Shown here: piece after piece, positions 27,457-36,649 of the stretch
Position numbering within the stretch: the stretch's first letter is position 1
Layout of the letters: the number at the start of each line of letters is the position of its first letter
Origin: CAYJAD01 sp964370305
GTDB lineage: Bacteria; Desulfobacterota; Desulfovibrionia; Desulfovibrionales; Desulfovibrionaceae
Direction of reading: 5' to 3'
NCBI GenBank assembly: GCA_964370305.1
Contig: CAYJIU010000002.1
Coordinates: 1 to 64,000, forward strand
DNA length: 64,000 bases
Made by a program: the position numbers and the translations under genes
Notes under the pieces: generated by a model
What the model saw: the letters and a program-made list of their open reading frames with translations, nothing else
The model's database searches: none
Told to the model about the DNA's origin: nothing

Positions 27457-27991
27457 CAACATATTGATTAAGACTTATATTTTGCACCTGAGCATAGCTT
27501 GCAAGCTTAGCATGCAAGGCAGGCCCAACACGCAAAATAAACTTTCCGCTATATGACTTTCTAGGCTTCTTACCAAGTTGTTCACAATTTATAATGTAAT
27601 CATCCACGGCTTGCTCAAAGGCAATGTGTAAATTTTTAATACTTTCAGCTTCATAGGTGATAATGTCATCTATACCCAAAATCCGCCCAAACAAGCAATC
27701 ACCCTCTTGGCTATACTCCACAGTGCCACTATAGCCATTGTAATTAAGACAGTTCATGGCATTATTATTTGTGTACATGTTTTCAATAAATTGCAATGGT
27801 CTTAATTTTTTATGTGTATCAGTACGATGTATGGCTAATATAACGCCATCCTTGGTGTACTTAACTCGATTACCGTTTTCCTCGCTAACAACAACGCCCA
27901 CATTACGCAGAAAATCTTCTGAATCGCTATGTATCTTGCGTTTTGTCGATGGTGTGGCAAAAATATTTTGCCATATTTTTTGGCTACTCAT
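27428..27991 (-). CDS. Fused HicA-like toxin and HicB antitoxin in one ORF
   Basis: 187 residues. Residues about 1-72 resemble the HicA-type mRNA-interferase fold (IWQNIFATPSTKRKI, then NGNRVKYTKDGVILAIHRTD with a His in the expected strand). Residues about 78-187 are a full HicB: LNYNGYSGTVEYSQEGDCLFGRILGI, an RNase-H-like fold (the stretch is given in part), then a C-terminal ribbon-helix-helix segment ISLNQYVANILEDF. Normally these are two genes. An internal ATG (Met at about residue 77) could still give a separate antitoxin but lacks a clear ribosome site. Tandem TTAGTATCA repeats just upstream are candidate operators. Confidence 0.75.
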   Translation of the reverse strand: MSSQKIWQNIFATPSTKRKIHSDSEDFLRNVGVVVSEENGNRVKYTKDGVILAIHRTDTHKKLRPLQFIENMYTNNNAMNCLNYNGYSGTVEYSQEGDCLFGRILGIDDIITYEAESIKNLHIAFEQAVDDYIINCEQLGKKPRKSYSGKFILRVGPALHAKLASYAQVQNISLNQYVANILEDFHE

Positions 27992-27997
27992 GTTTTT

Positions 27998-28019
27998 TTA
28001 GTATCACTTCTTAGTATCA
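27998..28019. promoter_or_regulatory. Direct-repeat operator candidate for the HicA-HicB gene
   Basis: TTAGTATCA occurs at 27998-28006 and 28011-28019, 13 bp apart, starting 7 bp upstream of the ATG. HicB-type ribbon-helix-helix proteins repress their own operon through short repeats near the start. The rest of 28020-28200 is AT-rich with no further clear element. Confidence 0.45.
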
Positions 28020-28167
28020 TATGTCAATATTTTTCTTGAGCTTTTTTATCATTAAAAATATTGATATTATTAATAAAACACTTTTTTATATCATTTAAGC
28101 ATAAAAAAAATCAAATATACTTTACATTTTTGTTATATATAGTTACAATTTGCTGTCGATGAAAATA

Positions 28168-28221
28168 TTGACATGGCTATGGCGAACACATAGTTCAATC
28201 AAACATTGATGTTGATCAATG
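28168..28221 (+). promoter_or_regulatory. FNR/CRP-type palindrome and weak promoter before fdhA
   Basis: CATTGAT-GTTG-ATCAATG at 28204-28221 contains an exact TTGAT-N4-ATCAA, the FNR consensus. It lies against the ribosome site GAGGAGG (28221-28227). A TTGACA at 28168 is a possible -35 box, but no good -10 follows. The position, downstream of that box, would fit repression or a site overlapping the transcript start better than classical activation. Confidence 0.45.
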
Positions 28222-28231
28222 AGGAGGTAAT

Positions 28232-31200
28232 ATGAAAAGACGTGCCTTCCTGAAAATGTCCTGCTGTCTTGGTGCTGGCTTTATGCTCTCCGGACTTGGC
28301 TTGGATGTTGTACAGGCGCAAGCTTTTGCAGTGGATATGATGCGTATGGATGCGCTTAAATCTGCTAAGCAAAGCACATCTATCTGTTGTTACTGTTCCG
28401 TGGGTTGTGGTCTTATCTGTAGTACAGACACCAAAACCGGAACAATTATTAATATTGAAGGAGACCCAGAACACCCAGTTAGTGAAGGAGCACTTTGCTC
28501 CAAGGGTGCTGGTATCATTCAAACCACCAAGCTCAACGAGCATCGTCTAACCAAGGTGCAATACCGCGCCCCAGGTTCTGACAAGTGGGTGGAAAAAGAT
28601 TGGGATTTTGCAGTTGACCGCATTGCACGCCTTATGAAGGCTGAGCGTGATAAGTCCTTTATAACCAAAAATGCCAAAGGACAAGTGGTTAACCGTCTAG
28701 ATACAGTTTCGCTCATGGGTACATCTAACGTACTTAGCGAAGAGTGCTGGGCAACAACACAATGGGCAAGAGGGCTTGGGCTGACTCATATAGATCACCA
28801 AGCACGGGTCTGACACGGCCCCACTGTACCGGCTCTGGCAGAGTCGTTCGGACGTGGCTGTATGACCAATCACTGGATTGATATCAAGCACAGTGATGTA
28901 ATTCTTATCCAAGGTAGTAATGCTGCCGAAAACCATCCCATTTCCTTCAAATGGGTATTAAAAGCTAAAGAGCAGGGTGCAAAGTTAATTCACGTTGACC
29001 CACGCTTTACTCGTACCTCCTCACAAGCTGACCTTTATGTCTGCTTGCGTCCCGGTACTGATGCTGCCTTCATTGGCGGTATGATTAAGTACATTATAGA
29101 AAATAAAAAGTACTTTGAAGACTATGTGAAGAACTACACCAACGCAACATTCATCGTTAATAAAGACTTTGGATTTAAAGATGGTCTCTTCACCGGGTAT
29201 GATGCTAAAGCTCGCAAATATGACAAAAAGACATGGACTCTTGACAAAGACAACAAGGGCATGCCTATGCGTGATATGAGCCTTAAAAATCCACGCTGCG
29301 TACTTAATATGATGAAAGAGCACTATAGCCGTTATACCCTTGATAAGGTATCTGCTATTACCGGTACTCCTAAAGAAGAACTATTAAAAGTTTACGAACT
29401 TATGTCTTCTACAGGTGTAAAAGACCGTGCTGGCACCATCATGTATGCTCTTGGTCAAACTCAAAGTACCATCGGTGTACAAAGAATTCGTAACCTCTGT
29501 ATCATGCAATTACTTCTTGGTAATATTGGTATCTGTGGTGGCGGTGTTAACGCACTTCGCGGTGAGCCTAACGTACAAGGTTCAACCGACCACGCTCTTT
29601 TATACCACATCCTACCAGGTTACTTGCCTGTACCACGTTCAGGCAAAACTTCATTAAAAGAGTACTTAAACAGTGCCACCCCAGCAACAGCTGACGAAAT
29701 GAGCGCCAACTGGTGGGGTAACACTCCTAAGTATGTGGTAAGTCTACTTAAATCTTGGTACGGTGATGCCGCAACCAAGAAAAATGACTTTGCTTACCAT
29801 TGGTTACCAAAGGTAGATGATGGCGTTAACTGTGACGTACTTCACACCTTTGACCGCATGTACAAAGGTAATATCAAAGGATTTGTTTGTCTTGGTCAAA
29901 ACCCTTGCGGTAGCTTACCAAACTCTAACAAAATCCGTAAAGCTATGACCAACCTTGACTGGTTTGTTCATGCTAATATCTTTGATAATGAAACTGCCTC
30001 CTTCTGGAAAGGCCCAGGCATGGATCCAAAGAACATCAAAACCGAATGTTTCTTGCTCCCAGCCAGTGCCAACGTAGAAAAAGACGGCAGTCAAACCAAC
30101 TCTGGCCGTTGGATGCAGTGGCTCAACAAAGCCGCAGACGCTCCTGAAAACTGCTATAGTGTTGGTGGTATGATGACCTTAATCATGCACAAAATTCAAG
30201 AATTATACAAAGCCGAAGGCGGAGCTTTAGCTGAAGCTGTAACTTCCCTACGCTTTGACTACGACGCTGGCAAAAAAGGTAGCTTTGACGCAACCAAGGT
30301 AGCCCGCCGTATTAATGGTGAATTTGAGCGTGATACCACTGTTGGTGGCAAAAACTTCAAGAAGGGTCAACCTGTACCAAGCTTTGGCCTACTACTTGCT
30401 GATGGCGCAACCTCTGCTGGTAACTGGTTAGCCACAGGTAGCTTTACCGCTGACGGCAAAAACCTTATGGCTCGCCGTGGTAAAGAAGATCCAACCAAAC
30501 TTGGTCTCTACCCCAATTGGTCTTATGCATGGCCACTTAACCGCCGTGTTGTTTACAACCGCGCATCTGTTGACCAACAAGGTAACCCATACAATCCAAA
30601 ACGCCCACTACTTGCTTGGAAAGACGGCAAATGGTTTGGTGACGTGCCAGACGGCCCATGGCCACCAATGGCTATGAAGGGTGGTAAACTACCATTCATC
30701 ATGAAACCAGACGGCGTTGGCTCCTTATTTGGGCCAGGACTTGGCGATGGACCTTTCCCAGAGCACTACGAGCCACTAGAAAGCCCACTCAAGCAAAACT
30801 TAATGTCCAAGCAGCATAATAGCCCAATTATCCCAATCTTTAATACAGATATGGATAAGATTGCTTCTGCTGATCCTAAGTTCCCAGTGGTTATGACTAC
30901 TTACTCATCAACCGAACACTGGTGCACCGGTGCATTTACACGTTGGCAAAGCTGGCTAGTTGAAGCCATGCCACAATCCTATGTGGAAATGAGCCACGAA
31001 CTAGCTAAGGAAAGAGGCATTAAGAACGGCGATAAGATTAAAGTCCAATCTGCTCGTGGTGAGTTAGAAGCCGTGGCCATGGTTACCACACGTATGATGC
31101 CATTAACTGTTGACGGCAAAACCGTTCACCAAGTGGGCATGACCTATAACTATGGTTGGCTATATCCCAAAAATTGTGGTGATACCGCAAACTTGCTCAC

Positions 31201-31273
31201 ACCATTCGTTGGTGACGGCAACACTGGCACACCAGAATACAAGGCCTTTATGGTCAATGTAACCAAGGTATAG
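28232..31273 (+). CDS. fdhA: Selenocysteine-containing formate dehydrogenase, catalytic subunit
   Basis: One gene of 1013 residues read through an in-frame TGA at 28811-28813 (Sec194). The flanking residues DHQARV-U-HGPTV are those of FdnG-type enzymes, and the frame stays open on both sides. The N-terminus has a twin-arginine signal (MKRRAFLKMS) for export with cofactor. CCYCSVGCGLIC binds one Fe-S cluster, and the rest holds the bis-MGD molybdenum or tungsten site, including IQGSNAAENHP and FVCLGQNPCGS. It oxidises formate in the periplasm and passes electrons to FdhB, 10 bp downstream. selA in this window supports Sec use. No cytochrome subunit is nearby. Confidence 0.95.
28811..28858 (+). 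promoter_or_regulatory. Candidate SECIS element after the Sec codon
   Basis: Bacterial SECIS hairpins lie directly 3' of the UGA. Here CTG at about 28824-28826 can pair with CAG in GGCAG, with a GGCTCT loop between. That puts a small G/U-containing apical loop at the expected distance for SelB. The fold was done by eye and is approximate. Confidence 0.5.
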
Positions 31274-31283
31274 GAGGTGACGC

Positions 31284-31925
31284 ATGTCTCAAGGTAAATC
31301 CATATTGGTTGATACGTCGCGTTGTACTGCTTGCCGTGGTTGTCAAGTAGCTTGTAAACAATGGAACCAACTCCCTGCAGTAAAAACTGAGCAACGTGGG
31401 ACATACCAAAACCCACCAGATTTTACTCCAGAAACTTATAAAGTGGTACGATTCTCAGAAGGTAAAGCCAATGGTAAGCCATTTTGGTATTTCTTCTCAG
31501 ATATGTGCCGTCATTGTGTAAACCCACCCTGCCAAGCTGCAGCCGCTGGCGATGAAATCGTTGTGGACCAAGCAACAGGTGCTGTTATCTACACAAAAGA
31601 TTCTGCAAAGATGGATTTTGAAACTGCACTGAGCGTATGCCCATACAATGTGCCACGCCAAGATCCAAAATCCAAGAAAGTTACCAAGTGTACCATGTGT
31701 CTTGACCGTGTTACTGCTGGCCGCAAACCTGCTTGTGTGCTTTCTTGCCCCACTGATGCCATTGTTTTTGGCGAAAGAGATGAAATTCTTGCTCTTGCTG
31801 AAAAGCGTGTAGCAGAACTCAAAAAAGATCTTCCCAAAGCCAAAGCATTAGATGCTGACAGTGTACGTGTTATATATGTTGTCACTGATGACCCAAAACT
31901 ATATAGCGAATACGCTGAAGCATAA
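31284..31925 (+). CDS. fdhB: Formate dehydrogenase iron-sulfur subunit
   Basis: 213 residues, the electron-transfer beta subunit. Four cysteine groups are visible: CTACRGCQVACKQWN, CRHCVNPPCQAA, CPYNVPRQ with CTMCLDRV, and CVLSCPTDAI, fitting three to four [4Fe-4S] clusters as in soluble Desulfovibrio FdhB. There is no C-terminal membrane helix and no signal peptide, so it would be co-exported with FdhA. Strong ribosome site AGGAGGTGA before the ATG, 10 bp after fdhA. Confidence 0.93.
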   Translation: MSQGKSILVDTSRCTACRGCQVACKQWNQLPAVKTEQRGTYQNPPDFTPETYKVVRFSEGKANGKPFWYFFSDMCRHCVNPPCQAAAAGDEIVVDQATGAVIYTKDSAKMDFETALSVCPYNVPRQDPKSKKVTKCTMCLDRVTAGRKPACVLSCPTDAIVFGERDEILALAEKRVAELKKDLPKAKALDADSVRVIYVVTDDPKLYSEYAEA

Positions 31926-31945
31926 ACACTTAAGATAATATAACA

Positions 31946-31973
31946 AAGGCCTCGGCATTTATGCCGAGGCCTT
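31946..31973 (+). terminator. Perfect intercistronic stem-loop between fdhB and fdhE
   Basis: AAGGCCTCGGCAT (31946-31958) pairs perfectly with ATGCCGAGGCCTT (31961-31973) around a 2-nt loop. No U-run follows, and the fdhE ribosome site (GAGGT) lies right after it. It more likely lowers expression of the accessory genes or stabilises the fdhAB mRNA than ends transcription fully. Confidence 0.6.
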
Positions 31974-31987
31974 CTTACGAGGTAGTC

Positions 31988-32815
31988 ATGCCATCTGCAA
32001 TTACACAACTAAAAAAACAATATCCCTATGCGGCCCCATTTATTACTTGTTTTGTTCCTCTGGAAGAACTCTGTCAAAAACTTGCAGAACAATTACCACC
32101 GCCAACACTACCCATTGAACATGACTTACCCTACGGCAAGCCAGTTTGTGAAGCCAGTAAAGAAAATATCGATTTTTACCTTGATGCAGACATACTTGCC
32201 ACTAGCAAAGAGTTTTGTCTTTTAGCTGCCAAGCATGTAAAAGAACACACAAAAGCTCTAAAAGATCTTGCAAAATTTCTACCTAATGATGAAAAGGCCT
32301 GCAAACATCTTGTAAGCCTTGTACTCTTGCAAAAAAAACATCGCATAAGCCCTTGGGCCAAAAAATATGGTATGCAAAAAGATGCAGCAGCACTAGTTGC
32401 CACCTATATGGCCAGATGCGCCGCAGCACGAGTTGCAAAACATTCATTAGTTTCAGAGGCATGGGATAAAAACTACTGTCCTGTCTGTGGACGCCTGCCC
32501 AATGCAGGTTTTATCCAAACCAAGGAAGGACACCGCTTTTTACACTGCCAATTGTGTAGCTCCACTTGGCGTTTCCCTCGTACTATTTGCCCTGCTTGCG
32601 GCGATGATAAGCCCGCAGGCCGCCTAGTGTACAGCCTTGAAGGTGGTACCACCCAACAAAGGGCCGAAGGTTGCAAAGAATGTAAATATTATTTACTTAT
32701 GCCAGACGTTCGTGATTTAGCAGAAGATATCCCCATATCCATCTTACTTTTCTGCCTTATGCCCATGGATATGCTAATGCAAGAACAAGGTTACAAACCA
32801 CTAGAAAGTTTATAA
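31988..32815 (+). CDS. fdhE: Formate dehydrogenase accessory protein FdhE
   Basis: 275 residues from the ATG at 31988, with GAGGT close upstream; an earlier ATG at 31961 lies in the stem-loop and is rejected. FdhE is a cytoplasmic maturation factor for exported formate dehydrogenases. The C-terminal zinc/iron-binding part is clear: CPVCGRLPNAGFI, CQLCSSTWRFPRTICPACG and CKECKYYLL, a rubredoxin-like set of CxxC pairs. Located directly after fdhAB, as in other Desulfovibrio-type operons. Confidence 0.92.
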   Translation: MPSAITQLKKQYPYAAPFITCFVPLEELCQKLAEQLPPPTLPIEHDLPYGKPVCEASKENIDFYLDADILATSKEFCLLAAKHVKEHTKALKDLAKFLPNDEKACKHLVSLVLLQKKHRISPWAKKYGMQKDAAALVATYMARCAAARVAKHSLVSEAWDKNYCPVCGRLPNAGFIQTKEGHRFLHCQLCSSTWRFPRTICPACGDDKPAGRLVYSLEGGTTQQRAEGCKECKYYLLMPDVRDLAEDIPISILLFCLMPMDMLMQEQGYKPLESL

Positions 32816-32833
32816 AATTTGTAGGGAGACCCC

Positions 32834-34453
32834 ATGTTAATAGGATCTTGGACTCATGATGAATTTATGGAGCAAGCGCGCATTTTTCACGGTTATCCTG
32901 CTCCAGGATTAATAATTGCTGGATACATGGTTGAGATGGCTAGAAAAGCCCTGCCCGAAGGTATTTTATTTGACGCCATTAGCGAAACCGGACAATGTCT
33001 ACCTGATGCCGTGCAGCTTTTAACCCCATGTACTGTGGGCAATGGCTGGCTACGCATACATAATTTTGGTTTATACGCCCTAAGTCTTTTTAATAAGCAT
33101 ACTGGTGAAGGAGTACGTGTACACCTTGATGTAGATAAACTAGGCCCTTACCCAGAAATAAAGTCTTGGTTTTTAAAAGAAAAAACTAAGGCTGAACAAG
33201 ACACCGAAAAACTACAAGCAGAAATCAAAGCTGCAGGCACAAACATCCTTACCTTACGCCAAGTAAATGTACGTGATGACGCCCTTGGTCATAAGGGCAA
33301 AGGCAAAATTGCGCGCTGTCCCATTTGTAATGAATGGCATCCCGCAGCTTACGGTGGGCTTTGTCGTTCCTGTCAAGGTGAGTCCCCATATGAGGAAGAT
33401 AACCAACTACTTGAACCACCTAAGCTTGTTTCTGTGCCGGTGGAAGAAGCCATCGGGCAACATGCACTGCATGATATGACACAAATTATACCCAATGAAA
33501 GCAAGGGAGTAGCCTTCCATCGTGGTCAAGTGCTTGATATTGGAGATGTATGCCGTTTGCAACAAATGGGCAGACAAAATGTATATACATTAGAGGGCTC
33601 TGGACAAAATGCTGATTGGATTCATGAAGATGATGCCGTTACTCAATTTGCAAAGCTTATGCCCGGAGATGGCATAATCAATGAAGGTGAACCCAAGGAA
33701 GGCAAAATTAATTTTCAGGCCAGCTGTGACGGTTTATTGCAAGTTGATGTGGAAAGGCTTGAGCGTTTTAACTTAGTGCCAGACGTCATGTGTACCACAA
33801 GGCATAGCATGACTGTGGTAAAAGCAGGTACACGCATTGCTGGCAGCCGTGCCATACCACTATATCTTGCAAACTCTAACTTCAAAAAAGCCGTGGCCTT
33901 GCTTAGTGAAGGGCCACTTTTCAAGGTTTTGCCCATGCGCAAAGCCAAAATTGGGATCTTAATTACTGGCACAGAAGTTTTTAACGGTATTATTCAAGAC
34001 AAATTTGCCCCCATCATTCAACAAAAAGCCCTTATGCTTAATTGTGAAATTGTGGGCACCCACATGGCCCCAGATAATGCCGAACATATTACAAACTGCA
34101 TTGATTCATTGCTAAAAGACGGTGCAGACCTAATTATTACCACGGCTGGCATGTCGGTTGACCCCGATGATGTCACCCGCAAAGCCTTGTTGGATGCAGG
34201 GTTACAAAATTCACTCTATGGCATGCCCGTGCTACCCGGCACCATGACCTTAATTGGACGCATTGGCCATGCGCAAGTTTTAGGGGTTCCTGCTTGTGCT
34301 CTTTATTTTAAGACCACTGGCATTGACCTTATTTTGCCAAGACTGCTAGCTAACATAGAAATATCTCGCCTAGATTTGGCTAAACTTGGACATGGTGGAC
34401 TATGCATGGAGTGTAAGTCTTGTGCTTACCCTAAATGCCCCTTCGGTCGTTAA
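32834..34453 (+). CDS. FmdE domain fused to a molybdopterin-binding (MoCF) domain
   Basis: 539 residues. Residues 1-140 are an FmdE-like domain (FHGYPAPGLIIAGYMVEMA). A zinc ribbon follows (CPICNEWHPAAYGGLCRSC, about 158-176), then a MoeA/MoCF-type region (FHRGQVLDIGDVCRL; IGILITGTEVFNG; TTAGMSVDPDDVTRKALLDA). It ends in a Cys-rich tail (CMECKSCAYPKCPFGR). FmdE proteins accompany molybdenum and tungsten enzymes. The fusion suggests a role in loading metal or pterin cofactor into the upstream formate dehydrogenase. Start follows GTAGGGAGA; 18 bp after fdhE, last gene of the operon. Confidence 0.85.
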   Translation: MLIGSWTHDEFMEQARIFHGYPAPGLIIAGYMVEMARKALPEGILFDAISETGQCLPDAVQLLTPCTVGNGWLRIHNFGLYALSLFNKHTGEGVRVHLDVDKLGPYPEIKSWFLKEKTKAEQDTEKLQAEIKAAGTNILTLRQVNVRDDALGHKGKGKIARCPICNEWHPAAYGGLCRSCQGESPYEEDNQLLEPPKLVSVPVEEAIGQHALHDMTQIIPNESKGVAFHRGQVLDIGDVCRLQQMGRQNVYTLEGSGQNADWIHEDDAVTQFAKLMPGDGIINEGEPKEGKINFQASCDGLLQVDVERLERFNLVPDVMCTTRHSMTVVKAGTRIAGSRAIPLYLANSNFKKAVALLSEGPLFKVLPMRKAKIGILITGTEVFNGIIQDKFAPIIQQKALMLNCEIVGTHMAPDNAEHITNCIDSLLKDGADLIITTAGMSVDPDDVTRKALLDAGLQNSLYGMPVLPGTMTLIGRIGHAQVLGVPACALYFKTTGIDLILPRLLANIEISRLDLAKLGHGGLCMECKSCAYPKCPFGR

Positions 34454-34551
34454 CAGGTAGCCCCAAAACGACAATCTCTGCGTCAGATTGTAATTTTGTG
34501 GTCAAGGGATAAGAACCATATGTTACTCCTCTCAATGACTTTCGCTCGCTC

Positions 34552-34593
34552 CATCACTGTGAGGAAGAGCCCCGCGACGACGTGGCAACTACC
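34552..34593. repeat. Degenerate REP-like element in the fdh-ridA gap
   Basis: CACTGTGAGGAAGAGCCCCG at 34553 continues to CGACGACGTGGCAACTACC. It resembles the ATTGCGAG...GCAAT palindromes such as the one at 917, but is decayed. A further AAGCAATCCATG at 34837 also matches sequence next to the 917 copy. The rest of 34454-34711 has no gene that I can support. Confidence 0.4.
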
Positions 34594-34711
34594 CAAAAGG
34601 CGCATAATGTGTTTATGTTAGACGAAGAATGAGCCTTACATCAATAGTTGAGGCTGAAAACACGTTTCATTTTGTATGGTTATCTTATTTTTCAGTATCG
34701 ACTAAATAGTA

Positions 34712-34805
34712 CGGCCCTTAAAAACATAGTAAGACTATAATATTCAATGATTTTTGATAAAAAATTGCCGTAAATGAGCATAATATGCGAATTTACGGCA
34801 ATTTT
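34712..34805. repeat. Two-part repeat with a 45-nt palindrome, copy A
   Basis: CGGCCCTTAAAAACA at 34712-34726, then after a variable spacer a near-perfect palindrome: AAAATTGCCGTAAAT (34761-34775), inner GCAT/ATGC, and ATTTACGGCAATTTT (34791-34805). The same two parts in the same order recur at 45362-45450. The hairpin with T/A flanks can serve as a bidirectional terminator here between the converging fdh operon and ridA. Confidence 0.8.
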
Positions 34806-34905
34806 ATAACAGTAAAAATGAGTTTTTAAAAGGGGCGATAAAGCAATCCATGCATTACGTTTTTTATTGTTATATTCTAGCTTAATATATTAAACCAGCG
34901 TTTAA

Positions 34906-35286
34906 CTATCCCTTACTTGCAATCACTTCAATTTCAACCGCAACTCCAAGTGGTAAGCTCTTTACAGCAACGCATGAGCGAGCAGGAAATGGCTCGGTAA
35001 AATACTGTTTATACACTTCATTGACCTTAGGGAATGTTTCCATATCAGTAATAAATACAGTAGTTTTAACAACATCTTCAAAACCACAACCGGCTGCCTC
35101 AAGTATAGCCTGAACATTTTTGCAACACTGCGTAGCCTGCACACTCACGTCACCTTCCACAACCTTACCCGTAGCAGGATCAATGGGAATTTGCCCAGAA
35201 GCGTATAAAAGATTACCAATTTGTATACCTTGACTGTATGGGCCAATGGCCGCAGGTGCATGTTCTGTGCTAATTACTTTTTTCAT
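34906..35286 (-). CDS. ridA: RidA-family enamine/imine deaminase
   Basis: 126 residues, typical length. Conserved blocks: APAAIGPYSQGIQIGNLLYA, SGQIPIDPATG, and the C-terminal PARSCVAVKSLPLGVAVEIE with the Arg that binds the substrate carboxylate. RidA hydrolyses reactive 2-aminoacrylate and related imines that arise from PLP enzymes. It is a single gene on the minus strand, with a downstream palindrome as terminator. Confidence 0.95.
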   Translation of the reverse strand: MKKVISTEHAPAAIGPYSQGIQIGNLLYASGQIPIDPATGKVVEGDVSVQATQCCKNVQAILEAAGCGFEDVVKTTVFITDMETFPKVNEVYKQYFTEPFPARSCVAVKSLPLGVAVEIEVIASKG

Positions 35287-35589
35287 TTTTCAACTCCTAA
35301 TTTAATGTTTCATATCAATTAATACGCGCATGAAGCATATAAAATTTTAACTTAATTATCCACCATTTTACTTCACATAAAATTGTACTTGTAAAAAATT
35401 TATATTTTATATATCCTTACAATGTATTCTAAATATCCCTTGCATCAATACGTGCATATGAAGAAAAATTTTGTAATTTTTATATAAAATTTTATACTCA
35501 AAAATTGTGCATAAATTTAATTTTATTGTTTCTACCAATGTTTACGATACTTATTAATCTGTAATTTCAGAATTAGAAATGAGGACTCA
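35287..35589. other. AT-rich divergent intergenic region, ridA / radical SAM gene
   Basis: About 300 bp of very AT-rich sequence that must hold both divergent promoters. I see no convincing sigma-54 site, no terminator and no ORF. A single TGCATCA at 35441 matches the half-site found upstream of ald and xsc but lacks the partner half. Confidence 0.6.
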
Positions 35590-36588
35590 ATGGCTCAAAA
35601 GCTTGAAAAATCTCCAATTTTTTTGGACAAAAATACAAAAAACAACTCTCAAAATTTCTTAAATTTTGCCATTGAAAACAATGATGACTGGAGTAAACAC
35701 TACGCTAACAACGGACAAAAGCGTGGTTTTATTGAAGTTGGTGAGCTTACCGACTTCTGGATTCACATGGGAACAAAATGCAACTTAAATTGCCCATCTT
35801 GTTTTGAAGAGTCAAGCCAAACATCTAACCGCATAGAAACATTAAGCTATGCTGAAGCTAAGCCCATTATATTAGAAGCCTTAGCTCTAGGTGCGCAAAA
35901 ATTTTGCTTTACCGGCGGAGAGCCATTTATTCATACTGACTTTATAAAAATTTTAGGCTTAGCTTTAGAACATCGTCCATGCCTTGTGCTTAGCAACGCC
36001 ACAAGCCCCATCGAAAAGTACTTACCTGAGCTTGAGGCTTTTAAGTATAAGCCTAATAAGCTTTCAATTCGAGTAAGTATTGACTGCCCTGATGAATTTA
36101 CTCACGATGCTAGCAGAGGAAAGGGAAATTTTAAACGAGCCTTGAAAAATTGTGCCGCCATATCTAATATGGGACACCTATTATCCATAGCAAGGCGCAA
36201 GCATGACCATGAAGATGAACATGATATTAATTTGAAATATAAAAATATTTTTCATCAATTTTCCTTACCAGAGCACACAAGTATCGTGGCGTTCCCAAAT
36301 CTTAAACTATCAGAGCAAAGCAGTAAAAACCCTGAAATTACTGAACATTGCATGACAGCCTATAAAAGCGCGCAAGATAGAGATAATTTCATGTGCTGCC
36401 ATTGCCTAATGTTAACTAAAAAGCAAGGTGAATTGTGCTTTTATCCCTGCACCTTGGTTAATGATGACGAATCATACAACCTAGGAAACACATTAAACAA
36501 AGCGCGCAAATGTAAAAGAATTATTCTGAGGCACCCACGCTGTTTTGCTTGTTTTGCGCATGGTACTTCATGCAACGAATCTGCGTAG
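35590..36588 (+). CDS. Radical SAM protein of unknown function
   Basis: 332 residues. The radical SAM [4Fe-4S] motif is CNLNCPSC (C-x3-C-x2-C, near residue 65), followed by FCFTGGEPFIHTDF, the GGEP motif that binds SAM. The C-terminal part has a further set of cysteines (CCHCLMLTKKQGELCFYPC, then CFACFAHGTSC), suggesting auxiliary Fe-S clusters of SPASM-like type. The following three genes (TVP38, flavoprotein, fused transferase) run the same way, and families TIGR04282/TIGR04283 are known to occur with radical SAM proteins. Sequence does not match the ArsS pattern I know, so the product is left open. ATG follows TGAGGAC. Confidence 0.85.
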   Translation: MAQKLEKSPIFLDKNTKNNSQNFLNFAIENNDDWSKHYANNGQKRGFIEVGELTDFWIHMGTKCNLNCPSCFEESSQTSNRIETLSYAEAKPIILEALALGAQKFCFTGGEPFIHTDFIKILGLALEHRPCLVLSNATSPIEKYLPELEAFKYKPNKLSIRVSIDCPDEFTHDASRGKGNFKRALKNCAAISNMGHLLSIARRKHDHEDEHDINLKYKNIFHQFSLPEHTSIVAFPNLKLSEQSSKNPEITEHCMTAYKSAQDRDNFMCCHCLMLTKKQGELCFYPCTLVNDDESYNLGNTLNKARKCKRIILRHPRCFACFAHGTSCNESA

Positions 36589-36649
36589 CAGAGAGTCTTA
36601 GGCAATTTACTGAGCATGCATTTTACTAACAATTAACACACTTATATTT

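Noticed and set aside
28232..28813. Truncated formate dehydrogenase pseudogene ending at TGA
   Set aside because: The frame continues after the TGA with the conserved HGPTV sequence, and selA is present; read as a selenocysteine codon.
31961..31987. Earlier ATG for fdhE
   Set aside because: It lies in the right arm of the intercistronic stem-loop with no ribosome site; ATG at 31988 has GAGGT upstream.
35441..35447. TGCATCA half-site between ridA and the radical SAM gene as a third target of the taurine activator
   Set aside because: The partner TGAT at the required spacing is missing and no sigma-54 promoter is nearby; a 7-bp match is expected by chance.
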